A stretch of DNA of 64,000 bases, taken from the NCBI GenBank assembly GCA_904420445.1, contig CAJFVJ010000002.1, forward strand, positions 124,001 to 188,000, given 5' to 3'. Under the pieces are notes generated by a model. It saw only the letters and a list, made by a program, of their open reading frames with translations. It searched no databases and had not been told where the DNA came from. The first letter of the stretch is position 1, and every line of letters begins with the position of its first letter. The stretch comes from Candidatus Adamsella avium (GTDB lineage: Bacteria; Cyanobacteriota; Vampirovibrionia; Gastranaerophilales; CAJFVJ01). The position numbers and the translations under genes are program-made. Positions 18,441-26,434 of this stretch are shown here, piece after piece.

Positions 18441-18526
18441 TATTTTCAAGATAATGTTACAAATCCTTTTTATTCCTTTTGAGTGTGTTATATTTTGAGA
18501 ATATTGAGAAGCTAGAAGGGTTGGAT

Positions 18527-19906
18527 ATGGAAGAAAAAAAAGAAGCGTCTTTGGAGCGTTCGCTGAATTTGTTTGATGCGATTGCTATTGTGGCAGGTTC
18601 AATGATAGGTTCGGGGATTTTTATTGTATCCGCTGATATAGCCCGTCAGGTCAACTCTTCTTTGATGCTTTTATTGGTGTGGATTGTTGCAGGTGTTATG
18701 ACGTTGATAGCGGGATTATGTTATGCTGAGTATTCGGCGTCTATACCTGAAGCAGGCGGTCAGTATGTTTATTTGAAGAAAGTTTGGGGAAAATTTGCGG
18801 GTTTTCTTTACGGGTGGGTGTCTTTTCTTGTAATCCAAACCGGGACCATTGCTGCTGTTGCTGTTGCATTTGCAAAATTCAGCGGGGTGTTATTTCCTCA
18901 AATCAGTTCGAACATAAAGCTTATTTCTTTCCATGGGATATCCGTTTCGTCTTTGCAGGCGCTGGCTATTTTATTGATAGTTATTTTGACTTATTTCAAC
19001 ATCAGAGGGGTAAAAGACGGGGTAATCATCCAGAATATATTCACTTCTGCGAAGATTCTTGCACTTGTAGGGATGATTTTGTGCGGTATATTTCTCGGGT
19101 TCAATCCTCATATTTTCACCGAGAACATAACAAATTTTGCAAGACCCGAGAACATAAGCATTTCTTCTGCCATAGCAGTTGCGATGGTAGGTGCGTTATT
19201 TTCGGCTGATTCCTGGTATAATGTTACGCTGATTGCTTCTGAGATAAAAAATCCCGAGAGAAATCTTCCTTTGTCTTTGTTTTTTGGAATAGGCGGGGTT
19301 GTTTTGATTTATGTTCTTGTGAATGTTATATATCTTGGAGCTTTGCCGCTTGATGCCATAAAACATGCCCCTGAAGATATTGTCGGAGCTGCTTTTATGG
19401 GGGAAATATTCGGCGTATGGGGCAAGATAATTATTGCCGTGATAATCGTGATAGCTGCATTGGGATGCGTAAACGGTGTGATTCTTTCAGGAGCAAGAAT
19501 TTATTATGCAATGGCAAAAGACGGATTGTTTTTCAACTATCTTGCAGAGTTAAACAAAAACCATGTCCCGGGTAATGCTTTGATTTTGCAGGGAATTTGG
19601 GCATCGTTTCTCGTATTGACGGGGTCTTATTCAGATTTGTTGGATTATGTGATTTTTGTTGCTTTATTGTTCTACATTTTGACAATAGGCGGGTTAGTTT
19701 ATTTCAGAAAGAAATTTCCGGATATAAACCGCCCTTATAAAGCGATTTTGTATCCGTATTTGCCTCTTGCGTATTGTTTTATGGCAACGTTCATCTGCAT
19801 AAATCTTTTGATACACAAGTCGCAGTATACAATCCCCGGGCTTATTCTTGTCGGGATTGGGGCGTTGGTTTATTTATTCAGGTTCAAATTAAGAGCGAAA
19901 AAATAG
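18527..19906 (+). CDS. APC-family amino acid permease
   Basis: A 459-residue secondary transporter with about 12 membrane spans. The N-terminal unwound-helix motif AGSMIGSGIFIVSADIA and PEAGGQYVYLKKVWG in TM3 are diagnostic of the LAT/APC type. Later segments (GCVNGVILSGARIYYAMAKD, RPYKAILYPYLPL) also fit. The ATG at 18527 follows GAAGGG. Reading from a TTG at 18479 would add 16 unlikely residues. Substrate unknown. It ends immediately before the convergent methyltransferase. Confidence 0.9.
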   Translation: MEEKKEASLERSLNLFDAIAIVAGSMIGSGIFIVSADIARQVNSSLMLLLVWIVAGVMTLIAGLCYAEYSASIPEAGGQYVYLKKVWGKFAGFLYGWVSFLVIQTGTIAAVAVAFAKFSGVLFPQISSNIKLISFHGISVSSLQALAILLIVILTYFNIRGVKDGVIIQNIFTSAKILALVGMILCGIFLGFNPHIFTENITNFARPENISISSAIAVAMVGALFSADSWYNVTLIASEIKNPERNLPLSLFFGIGGVVLIYVLVNVIYLGALPLDAIKHAPEDIVGAAFMGEIFGVWGKIIIAVIIVIAALGCVNGVILSGARIYYAMAKDGLFFNYLAELNKNHVPGNALILQGIWASFLVLTGSYSDLLDYVIFVALLFYILTIGGLVYFRKKFPDINRPYKAILYPYLPLAYCFMATFICINLLIHKSQYTIPGLILVGIGALVYLFRFKLRAKK

Positions 19907-20770
19907 TTATCTTTTCTCGAACACCATAATATATTCATGCTTGAAAATATTGAAACCGCCTGCAAGTGCTCTGTATCTCCAGAGGTTTGCAGTTTTTCCT
20001 TTTGCTTTTTCGTTGCCTTCGATGTTTTTTATGATAATTGATTTTGTCGTGAAACCAGCGTGATTCATCGCTTCCATACATTTGAATCCAAGCGGAATGA
20101 GTTCTCCGTTTGCGTATTTATCACCGATGATGAGGGCTGCGAATCTTTTTTTCTCAAGGAAATCATAGGCAGTTTTTGCAACTTTTTCGAAAAGGTCATA
20201 AAACTCCTGAGTTGATTTGCAGTTTGAAAGGTCTTTTTCATTGTCGCTGAATTTGATTATGTCATCATATGGAGGATGCAAGACGACAAACTGTGCCTTT
20301 TTTTCTGTCATAAGTTCAAGATTTGTCTGAATTTTTTCTCTGATTTCTTCTGATGCGCTGTCGCCGTTTATGATTCTGATGTCAGTGCACAAATCTTTTT
20401 GGGAAAATTTTGAAGAAGTATATTCAACAACATTCGGGTTCAATTCTATGCCGATGCATCTTCTTTGCATATTCAGAGCTTCGATTGCTGATGTGCCTGA
20501 CCCTAAAAACATATCGAGGACAACATCTCCCTTTTTTGTGTATCTTTCGTAGAGCTGCTGTGCTATTTGGGGGATGTAGTTGCCGTGGTAGTCAAAAGAG
20601 TGTCCGTTTCCTTTTGCCCGGGATTGATACATCCATAGAGTGCCTGTATCTATGTGGTCATAATCTTTCCAGTGATTGAGGTCTATATCGTTATATGGCT
20701 TTGTTTTTACCGGTTTGACTTCGTATAACTGAGGTATTTCTTCTTTTATTTTTAGTGCTTTCCTTGCCAC
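19907..20770 (-). CDS. Orphan site-specific DNA methyltransferase (N6-A/N4-C type)
   Basis: The 287 residues contain SAM motif I, VLDMFLGSGTSAIEA (about 83-97), an acidic motif II in CIGIELNPNVVEY, and catalytic motif IV as LHPPYDD (164-170) where DPPY/SPPY is more usual. Motif I precedes motif IV, the gamma/alpha order rather than beta. The GTG start lies 8 bases after GGAGG. No restriction endonuclease or specificity gene is adjacent, so it is probably a solitary, regulatory-type or protective enzyme. Recognition site not predictable. Confidence 0.8.
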   Translation of the reverse strand: MARKALKIKEEIPQLYEVKPVKTKPYNDIDLNHWKDYDHIDTGTLWMYQSRAKGNGHSFDYHGNYIPQIAQQLYERYTKKGDVVLDMFLGSGTSAIEALNMQRRCIGIELNPNVVEYTSSKFSQKDLCTDIRIINGDSASEEIREKIQTNLELMTEKKAQFVVLHPPYDDIIKFSDNEKDLSNCKSTQEFYDLFEKVAKTAYDFLEKKRFAALIIGDKYANGELIPLGFKCMEAMNHAGFTTKSIIIKNIEGNEKAKGKTANLWRYRALAGGFNIFKHEYIMVFEKR

Positions 20771-20945
20771 AGTTACATCCTCCGTGATTATACTATTTAT
20801 TTGTTTAGTATATAATTTTCAGCAATATTTGAACTCATTCAGACACTTTATTTTATTTGAAATTTCTTTGCTTAACTTAACAAACGCACATGAAAAAAAT
20901 ATTTTTTAGTAGAATAGGAGTATAAAGACTTTTGAGGAATTACGA

Positions 20946-22226
20946 GTGGATCGTTTTTTTGGGTTGATAGGGATAGTTTTTATTCTCGGTATAGCGTTTT
21001 TGATGTCAAATAACAAAAAAGCTATTAATTTAAGAACAGTATTGGTCGGTCTTGGATTGCAGTTATTCCTGGCCGTTTTTATTTTAAAGACATCTTTAGG
21101 GAAGGCTATTTTTGAAGGAATAGGGTATTTTATAAAGAAACTTCTTGATTTTTCCGATGACGGCGGACGTTTTGTTTTTGGTTTTCTTGCTGATAAGCCC
21201 GATTTGTTGACGTCGATTTTCGGAAGCAGTTTCATTTTTGCAATAAAGATAATCCCGACGATAATTTTCATTGTTGTTTTGGTAAATATTTTCTATCATC
21301 TTGGAATAATGCAGAGAGTAATCGCCGTGATTGCCAAGTTGATGTATAAGATTATGGGAGTGAGCGGTGCTGAAGCGTTGTCAAATGTGGCAAGTGCATT
21401 TGTCGGTCAGGTTGAAGCTCAGATTATGATAAAACCGTATGTCGCAGGTATGACCCGCTCCGAGCTGCTGGCGTCTATGTCAGGTTCGATGGCCTGTATA
21501 GCGGGCGGTGTTATGGCAATTTATATATCAATGGGCGTGCCTGCCGAATATCTGCTTGCTGCGAGCATTATGGCTGCTCCAGGGGCTTTGGTTATATCGA
21601 AGATAGTTTATCCCGAGACAGAGAAGTCAGAGACAAAAGGCGAGGTCAAACTCAAGGTCGAGAAGACTTATGTCAATCTGATTGATGCTATTTCACATGG
21701 TGCAAGCGATGGTATGAGAATATCTTTGAGTATTATTGCCATGTTGATAGGTTTGATTGCTCTGATTGCGATGATTGATTGGATTCTCGGTTTTGCAGGG
21801 CGTCTTGTTGTTAACTGGTTTCATGTTTCTTCATTTCTGGGGCTTGATTTTGCTCATTTGAGTTTGAGGGAGATACTTGGGGCTATATTCTCGGTTTTTG
21901 CATATTTGATGGGTGTTCCCTTCAAGGAAGCTGCTTCTGTCGGCGGGTTAATGGGGACAAAGCTTGTGTTGAACGAGTTTGTTGCTTATATTGATTTGCT
22001 TGCGATGAACAGCAGCGGGTTGTTGTCGCAGAAGTCGATTGTTATTGCCAGTTTTGCTCTCTGCGGGTTTGCAAATTTGGGTTCGATAGCTATTCAGGTC
22101 GGCGGTATCGGTGAAATAGCTCCGAACAGGAAAAAAGATTTGGCTGTACTCGGTGTTCGTGCATTGATATGCGGAACGCTTGCGTCATATTTATCTGCAG
22201 CGATAGCAGGTATACTTGTTGGTTAG
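20946..22226 (+). CDS. Concentrative nucleoside transporter (NupC/CNT family)
   Basis: Ion-coupled nucleoside importer of 426 residues. Landmarks are KTSLGKAIFEGIGYFIKKLL, GRFVFGFL, AEALSNVASAFVGQVEAQI, GSMACIAGGVMAIYISMG, ASIMAAPGALVISKI, and GTKLVLNEFVAYIDL near the C-terminus. The start is GTG after a GAGGA site. Divergent from the methyltransferase across a 175-base gap that must hold both promoters. Possibly followed by the phosphate genes in one unit. Confidence 0.93.
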   Translation: MDRFFGLIGIVFILGIAFLMSNNKKAINLRTVLVGLGLQLFLAVFILKTSLGKAIFEGIGYFIKKLLDFSDDGGRFVFGFLADKPDLLTSIFGSSFIFAIKIIPTIIFIVVLVNIFYHLGIMQRVIAVIAKLMYKIMGVSGAEALSNVASAFVGQVEAQIMIKPYVAGMTRSELLASMSGSMACIAGGVMAIYISMGVPAEYLLAASIMAAPGALVISKIVYPETEKSETKGEVKLKVEKTYVNLIDAISHGASDGMRISLSIIAMLIGLIALIAMIDWILGFAGRLVVNWFHVSSFLGLDFAHLSLREILGAIFSVFAYLMGVPFKEAASVGGLMGTKLVLNEFVAYIDLLAMNSSGLLSQKSIVIASFALCGFANLGSIAIQVGGIGEIAPNRKKDLAVLGVRALICGTLASYLSAAIAGILVG

Positions 22227-22241
22227 GTAATTTAAGGAAAA

Positions 22242-22898
22242 ATGAAAGGGAAAAATATGTCAAAATTTAATTTATTGAGTTATATATTACCTCCTGAAGA
22301 GAAGGTTTTTTATGCTCTTTTTGAAGACAGTGCAAAGGTTTGCGAAGATGCAGCCCGTTTGTTCAATGCTATTATGACCGATGGTCTGGTTGAGAAGCAT
22401 ATTATTGAAGCTAAAGGGCTGAAACATAAAAGTAATGACCTTGCCAAAGAAACACTAACACAGTTGAATAACACATTTGTTACTCCGATAGACAGAGAAG
22501 ATATTCAAAGCATAGCCACTCATCTGAATAAAATTACGAAGAAGATAGTGAAAGCTTGCATGAATTTGAGGGTTTATCGTCTTGAACGTTATACAGGCAA
22601 TATGAAAAGCCAGGGGGAAACTCTTGTGAAAGCTTGTTCAGAGCTGATTTATATTGTTCAGCACCTGAGAAAAGTCAGCTCGATAAAAGACATCACAGAG
22701 AGCAATATCAGAATGAAAGAGATAGAAGCCCATGGTGATGAAATTCTGTTTCATGCGATGGATGAACTCTTTTCAGGTAAATATGAGGCTCTTGATGTAA
22801 TAAAAATCAGAGATATTTACAAGGATATCGAGAATGCACTTGATTTGTGCTTCTCAGTATCTGATGAAGTAGTGAATGTAGTATTGAAACAAAACTAA
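22242..22898 (+). CDS. DUF47/PhoU-like Pit accessory protein
   Basis: A 218-residue all-helical protein of the DUF47 family, which resembles PhoU and usually lies next to Pit phosphate transporters. Typical segments are YALFEDSAKVCEDAARLFN, VTPIDREDIQSIATHLNKI and IEAHGDEILFHAMDELF. Two starts are possible: ATG at 22242 after AAGGA, or ATG at 22257 after AAAGGG (giving MSKFNLLSYILPP). It precedes the Pit gene by 14 bases and probably modulates it. Confidence 0.9.
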   Translation: MKGKNMSKFNLLSYILPPEEKVFYALFEDSAKVCEDAARLFNAIMTDGLVEKHIIEAKGLKHKSNDLAKETLTQLNNTFVTPIDREDIQSIATHLNKITKKIVKACMNLRVYRLERYTGNMKSQGETLVKACSELIYIVQHLRKVSSIKDITESNIRMKEIEAHGDEILFHAMDELFSGKYEALDVIKIRDIYKDIENALDLCFSVSDEVVNVVLKQN

Positions 22899-22912
22899 AG
22901 AGAGAAACGGTT

Positions 22913-23938
22913 ATGACTTTAATGGTAATTTTTTTGATAATGGTCATCGTGACTGCGTTGGTATTTGAATATATCAACGGCTTTCATGATGCGGCGAATG
23001 CTATTGCCACCATCGTGTCGACGAGAGTTCTTTCTCCGAGGGCTGCTGTAATCTTCGGCGGAAGTCTTGATTTTGTCGGAGCTTTGCTCGGTACACACGT
23101 TGCAAAAACAATCGGGTCAGGGATAGTGAATCCTGATGCCGTTACGTTGAAGGTTATATTATGTGCGCTGTTGGCTGCTGTTGTGTGGAATTTGTTCACA
23201 TGGTTTTTGGGTTTGCCGTCGAGTTCTTCTCATGCTCTAATCGGCGGTTTGCTCGGTGCCGGGGTTATGCATTCGGGTATCGGCTGCGTGAGCTTCCTGA
23301 CGCTTATAGATAAAGTTATTATTCCTATGTTTGCATCACCGATTGTCGGTTTTGTTGTAGGTTTTATCTTTATGTTATTTTTGCTCAGATTATTTTATAA
23401 GAAAAATCCTGATAAAGTTAACAGAAGATTCAGACGCTTTCAGTTGTTGTCTTCAGGTTTGATGGCGTTATCTCACGGGTCAAACGATGCGCAGAAGACA
23501 ATGGGTATAATTTCTCTTGCTTTGCTGGTCGGAGGTGTCCTTGAGAAGAGTCCTGACGGTGATTTTGAGATACCTATTTATGTAATTTGTGTTTGTGCGG
23601 CGACAATTGCTTTAGGGACTATGTCAGGCGGCTGGAAGATTATCAGAACGATGGGAAGCAAGATTATTAAACTTAAGCCAATCCATGGATTTGCAGCAGA
23701 AACATCTGCAGCATCGATAATACTTACTGCTTCGCACTTTGGTATCCCTCTCAGCACGACACATGTTATCTCTTCATCAATAATGGGTGTAGGTTCTACA
23801 ATTAAAGCTTCTGCGGTAAAATGGAGCATAGTCAAAAACATTGTTTTTGCCTGGGTTTTGACCATTCCCGTATGTATGATGATTGCCTGTGTAATTTACA
23901 CTGTTATAGAGTTTGCTCGCAGATTGATTCTCGGATAA
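22913..23938 (+). CDS. pit: Pit-family inorganic phosphate transporter
   Basis: Low-affinity, cation-coupled phosphate permease of 341 residues. Both copies of the family's inverted repeat signature are visible: EYINGFHDAANAIATIVSTR at the N-terminus and LMALSHGSNDAQKTMGIISL near 185-205, plus GLPSSSSHALIGGLLGAG and PLSTTHVISSSIMGVG. Around ten hydrophobic spans. It follows DUF47 in an operon and ends 3 bases before the phzF-like gene. Confidence 0.94.
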   Translation: MTLMVIFLIMVIVTALVFEYINGFHDAANAIATIVSTRVLSPRAAVIFGGSLDFVGALLGTHVAKTIGSGIVNPDAVTLKVILCALLAAVVWNLFTWFLGLPSSSSHALIGGLLGAGVMHSGIGCVSFLTLIDKVIIPMFASPIVGFVVGFIFMLFLLRLFYKKNPDKVNRRFRRFQLLSSGLMALSHGSNDAQKTMGIISLALLVGGVLEKSPDGDFEIPIYVICVCAATIALGTMSGGWKIIRTMGSKIIKLKPIHGFAAETSAASIILTASHFGIPLSTTHVISSSIMGVGSTIKASAVKWSIVKNIVFAWVLTIPVCMMIACVIYTVIEFARRLILG

Positions 23939-23941
23939 ATT

Positions 23942-24802
23942 ATGACGCAAGTATTTGTTATGAATTCTTTTGCGAAGACGCCGGAGGGAGGAAATCCCGC
24001 CGGCGTTGTTTTGAATTCGCATTTCAAAGAAGAAGAGATGCTCAAAATTGCATCCAAAGCCGGTTTTTCTGAGACAGCCTTTTTGAACAAAATAGATGAT
24101 TCTCATTATGAAATCAAGTTTTTTACACCGGTCGCAGAGGTTGATTTATGCGGGCATGCGACGATTGCGTCTTTTGCTCTTTTGGAAAAGCAGGGAAAGA
24201 TTGGAGATGGTGGTTATTTTCTGTTGACAAAAGCCGGAGAAATTGAGATAAAAGTCAGCTGCGGTAATATTTTTATGACCCAGAAACTTCCTGAGTTTTG
24301 TGATATGGTTGAGAAAGAAGAAATTCTGCCTTGTTTTGGATTAAAAGAGTCTGAGTTGGCTAAAGACCTTCCGATACAAGTGGTTTCTACAGGACTGAGG
24401 GATATATTGCTGCCCGTAAGGAGTTTGGATGTTCTATTTAATCTAAAGCCTGATTTTTCAGAAATTGCCTTTCTCAGCAAAAAATATGATACGGTAGGCA
24501 TTCATGTGTTTACCGAACAGACAAAGTACGGAGGAACAGCTCATTGCAGAAATTTTGCGCCGCTTTATGACATAGATGAAGAAGCTGCAACAGGGACATC
24601 AAACGGAGCTCTTGGCTGTTATCTTTATCGATATAATCATATTTCTCAAAGTCAGGCGCAGTCGCTTGTTTTTGAACAGGGATATTCAATGAAAAAGCCT
24701 TCTGAAATCAGAGTTTGTCTTGATTTTGAGGAGAATAAAATCAATCGTGTTTGTGTCGGAGGGAGAGCTGTTTATTCAGGAGTGATTAAGGCTGATATTT
24801 GA
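23942..24802 (+). CDS. PhzF-family isomerase/epimerase-like protein
   Basis: The 286 residues have the two-lobed PhzF/diaminopimelate-epimerase fold. The segment FAKTPEGGNPAGVVL and the catalytic Glu44 in GFSETAFL are present, along with FTPVAEVDLCGHATIASFA and the second-lobe EEAATGTSNGALGCYL. Substrate is unknown for most members. Cotranscription with pit is likely from the 3-base spacing, though no functional link is evident. Confidence 0.88.
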   Translation: MTQVFVMNSFAKTPEGGNPAGVVLNSHFKEEEMLKIASKAGFSETAFLNKIDDSHYEIKFFTPVAEVDLCGHATIASFALLEKQGKIGDGGYFLLTKAGEIEIKVSCGNIFMTQKLPEFCDMVEKEEILPCFGLKESELAKDLPIQVVSTGLRDILLPVRSLDVLFNLKPDFSEIAFLSKKYDTVGIHVFTEQTKYGGTAHCRNFAPLYDIDEEAATGTSNGALGCYLYRYNHISQSQAQSLVFEQGYSMKKPSEIRVCLDFEENKINRVCVGGRAVYSGVIKADI

Positions 24803-24812
24803 TATTTTGCAT

Positions 24813-24839
24813 AAAAAAAAGCCGTCTTATTCAGACGGC
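24813..24839 (-). terminator. Intrinsic terminator of the repeat-peptide gene
   Basis: GCCGTCT/AGACGGC with a 5-base loop lies next to eight A residues on the plus side. On the minus strand this is a perfect stem followed by a U8 tract, 45 bases beyond the stop of the 60-residue ORF. It may stop phzF transcription only weakly. Confidence 0.75.
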
Positions 24840-24883
24840 ATTCTATTCTTTGGTTTTAGTTTATTATTAGGTATGGAGTAAAT

Positions 24884-25066
24884 TTATGCTAGAATGTTTA
24901 ACTTTGAGCCACATCCGTTGCTCATAACTGCTTCTCTTTCCATTCTGGTGTTTCTAGAGCCTTCCATTCTTGTATTTCTAGAACCTTCCATTCTGGTGTT
25001 TCTTTCGATTCTTGTATTTCTTTCTATCCTTGTGTTCAGGTATGTATTTATTGAATTAATATTCAT
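24884..25066 (-). CDS. 60-residue peptide with NTRxE tandem repeats
   Basis: Unrecognised. After MNINSINTYL the sequence is five near-perfect repeats built on NTR(I/M)E: two of NTRIER, two of NTRMEGSR and one NTRMER, then a distinct tail EAVMSNGCGSKLNILA with a single Cys. The repeats are also visible in the DNA. The gene has its own near-consensus promoter (25123-25151), a GGAG site 10 bases before the ATG, and a terminator. It could be a peptide precursor, a small repeat adhesin or a nucleic-acid-binding peptide. No modification or export gene is adjacent. Confidence 0.6.
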   Translation of the reverse strand: MNINSINTYLNTRIERNTRIERNTRMEGSRNTRMEGSRNTRMEREAVMSNGCGSKLNILA

Positions 25067-25111
25067 TTAGAATCATCTCCGTTTCTATTTAGTGTATTTC
25101 AAACACTCTTA

Positions 25112-25127
25112 ATTATGTGTACATAAT
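25112..25127. promoter_or_regulatory. Palindrome overlapping the repeat-peptide promoter
   Basis: ATTATGT and ACATAAT form a perfect 7-bp inverted repeat with a 2-base centre. It covers most of the -10 box and the start region of the minus-strand promoter, the position of a repressor site. Confidence 0.45.
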
Positions 25128-25151
25128 ACACTATATATTTTTGAATGTCAA
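25123..25151 (-). promoter_or_regulatory. Near-consensus promoter of the repeat-peptide gene
   Basis: On the minus strand TTGACA (25151-25146) and TATTAT (25128-25123) are separated by exactly 17 bases. Transcription should start near 25116, giving a leader of about 50 bases. Confidence 0.75.
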
Positions 25152-25359
25152 TAGATATTATTAACAAATATTACAAAAAGTTTAGAAGTCCAATAAAATC
25201 AGTGTTTAAGAGGAATATTATTTTTTTATTAAGGAGTTTTTTCTGGAGGTTTTTGGGCAAAAAAACAGATTCTATTTCATAAAAATAAATTTAAAAAGTA
25301 GTAGATTTTGAGAGATAATAGTACTATGGTATGAGAAAGAGAAAAGAAAAAGTGTAAGA

Positions 25360-25905
25360 ATGACAATAATTTCTAAAGATTTTTGTTCAAAAAATACCTT
25401 GGAGGTAGCAAAATCCCTGCTTGGATGTGTGTTGTGCAGGGAGTTTGACTCTGGAAAAGTTTTGAGAGGGATGATTGTTGAAACAGAGGCTTATACTCAG
25501 GAAGACCCTGCTTGTCATGCATTTCGAGGGAAGACAAAAAGGGCGTCGACTCTTTTCAAGGCGCCAGGGTTATCTTATGTCTATTTGATTTACGGGATGT
25601 ATAACTGTATGAATGTTGTGACTGAAGAAGAAGGCAGGGGGTGTGCTGTTTTAATCAGAGCAGTTGAGCCTATGGGGAATTTCTCAGGAACAAACGGTCC
25701 TGGGAAGTTGTGCAGGGCTTTTGAGATTACCCGTGAGCTGAATGAGGTTGATTTGACGTCTTCATCGTCAGTGTTAAGGATAGAAAGAGGAGAAGAAGTC
25801 TTTGAGTCTGATATCGTTTGCACGACAAGGATAGGGATTAAAGCCGGTGCTGATTTGAAATGGAGATTTTATATCAGGAATAATCCGTGGGTGTCAAAAA
25901 TTTAG
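25360..25905 (+). CDS. 3-methyladenine DNA glycosylase (MPG/AAG family)
   Basis: Base-excision-repair glycosylase of 181 residues. The family pattern is complete: VAKSLLGCVLCREFDSGKV, VETEAYTQEDPACHAFRGKT with the catalytic Glu, SYVYLIYGMYNCMNVV, GCAVLIRAVEP, NGPGKLCRAFEI, and the final KWRFYIRNNPWVS. The ATG follows a purine-rich leader. It ends before a bidirectional terminator shared with the convergent membrane protein gene. Confidence 0.93.
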   Translation: MTIISKDFCSKNTLEVAKSLLGCVLCREFDSGKVLRGMIVETEAYTQEDPACHAFRGKTKRASTLFKAPGLSYVYLIYGMYNCMNVVTEEEGRGCAVLIRAVEPMGNFSGTNGPGKLCRAFEITRELNEVDLTSSSSVLRIERGEEVFESDIVCTTRIGIKAGADLKWRFYIRNNPWVSKI

Positions 25906-25911
25906 GGCAAT

Positions 25912-25939
25912 AAAAAAAGACGCTTAAGCGTCTTTTTTT
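25912..25939. terminator. Bidirectional terminator, perfect palindrome
   Basis: A7-GACGCTTAAGCGTC-T7 is a perfect palindrome serving both convergent genes. The stop of the minus-strand gene lies at the end of its T run. Confidence 0.85.
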
Positions 25940-26306
25940 ATCTGTTTTGATAGCTTTCAATAACTTTTTCAAAGTTATATTGCATTTTTCTGTCGGTATT
26001 TTTTGATTCGTTGACAAGAAGTTTGAAAGAAAAAATCAAAATTGGTATACAGATGGCAATTATGAGTGAATAGACTGCTATCTGGCGGAGCTTTGCGATG
26101 AGAGTATCGTATTTTTGCCATCTTGAGTAGGCAGCAAGGTGTTGTTCGATTGCCTGATTAATGAACTCGTTTCTTTGAGATACATCCATCTGGTCGATGT
26201 AGTTTACATATTCCGGATATATTTTGAATACGAATTTTTTAGATTTGAAAGGCGTTTCACTGTCTACTTCGTAGTCCGGTGTCATCTGCATTATATTTTG
26301 CTCCAA
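25938..26306 (-). CDS. Small protein with one C-terminal membrane segment
   Basis: Unrecognised 122-residue protein. The N-terminal half (to about residue 70) is soluble with FVFKIYPEYVNYIDQMD and SQRNEFINQAIEQHLA, which is reminiscent of a ribbon-helix-helix-like or CopG-like helix pair, although this is only an impression. Residues about 78-96 (AVYSLIIAICIPILIFSFK) form a membrane span, followed by a short charged tail. It is divergent from the heptose kinase operon. Confidence 0.6.
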   Translation of the reverse strand: MEQNIMQMTPDYEVDSETPFKSKKFVFKIYPEYVNYIDQMDVSQRNEFINQAIEQHLAAYSRWQKYDTLIAKLRQIAVYSLIIAICIPILIFSFKLLVNESKNTDRKMQYNFEKVIESYQNR

Positions 26307-26434
26307 ATAACTTGTTATATTCTCTATGTTAGTTTTATAATCATTATATTAAAATATATAAGCGAATACATCAATATATTATATTAGTTTAATAATTTAT
26401 GATATTTGATATTGATTGATAATTGGAGAAGGAT

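Noticed and set aside
18784-19209. Plus-strand open frame of 141 codons in another frame of the amino acid permease
   Set aside because: The permease frame carries all conserved motifs. The alternative is Cys-rich with no domain.
24920-25045. Repetitive DNA considered as a CRISPR array
   Set aside because: Repeat units of 18-24 bases are contiguous in-frame coding repeats without spacers, and no cas genes are near.
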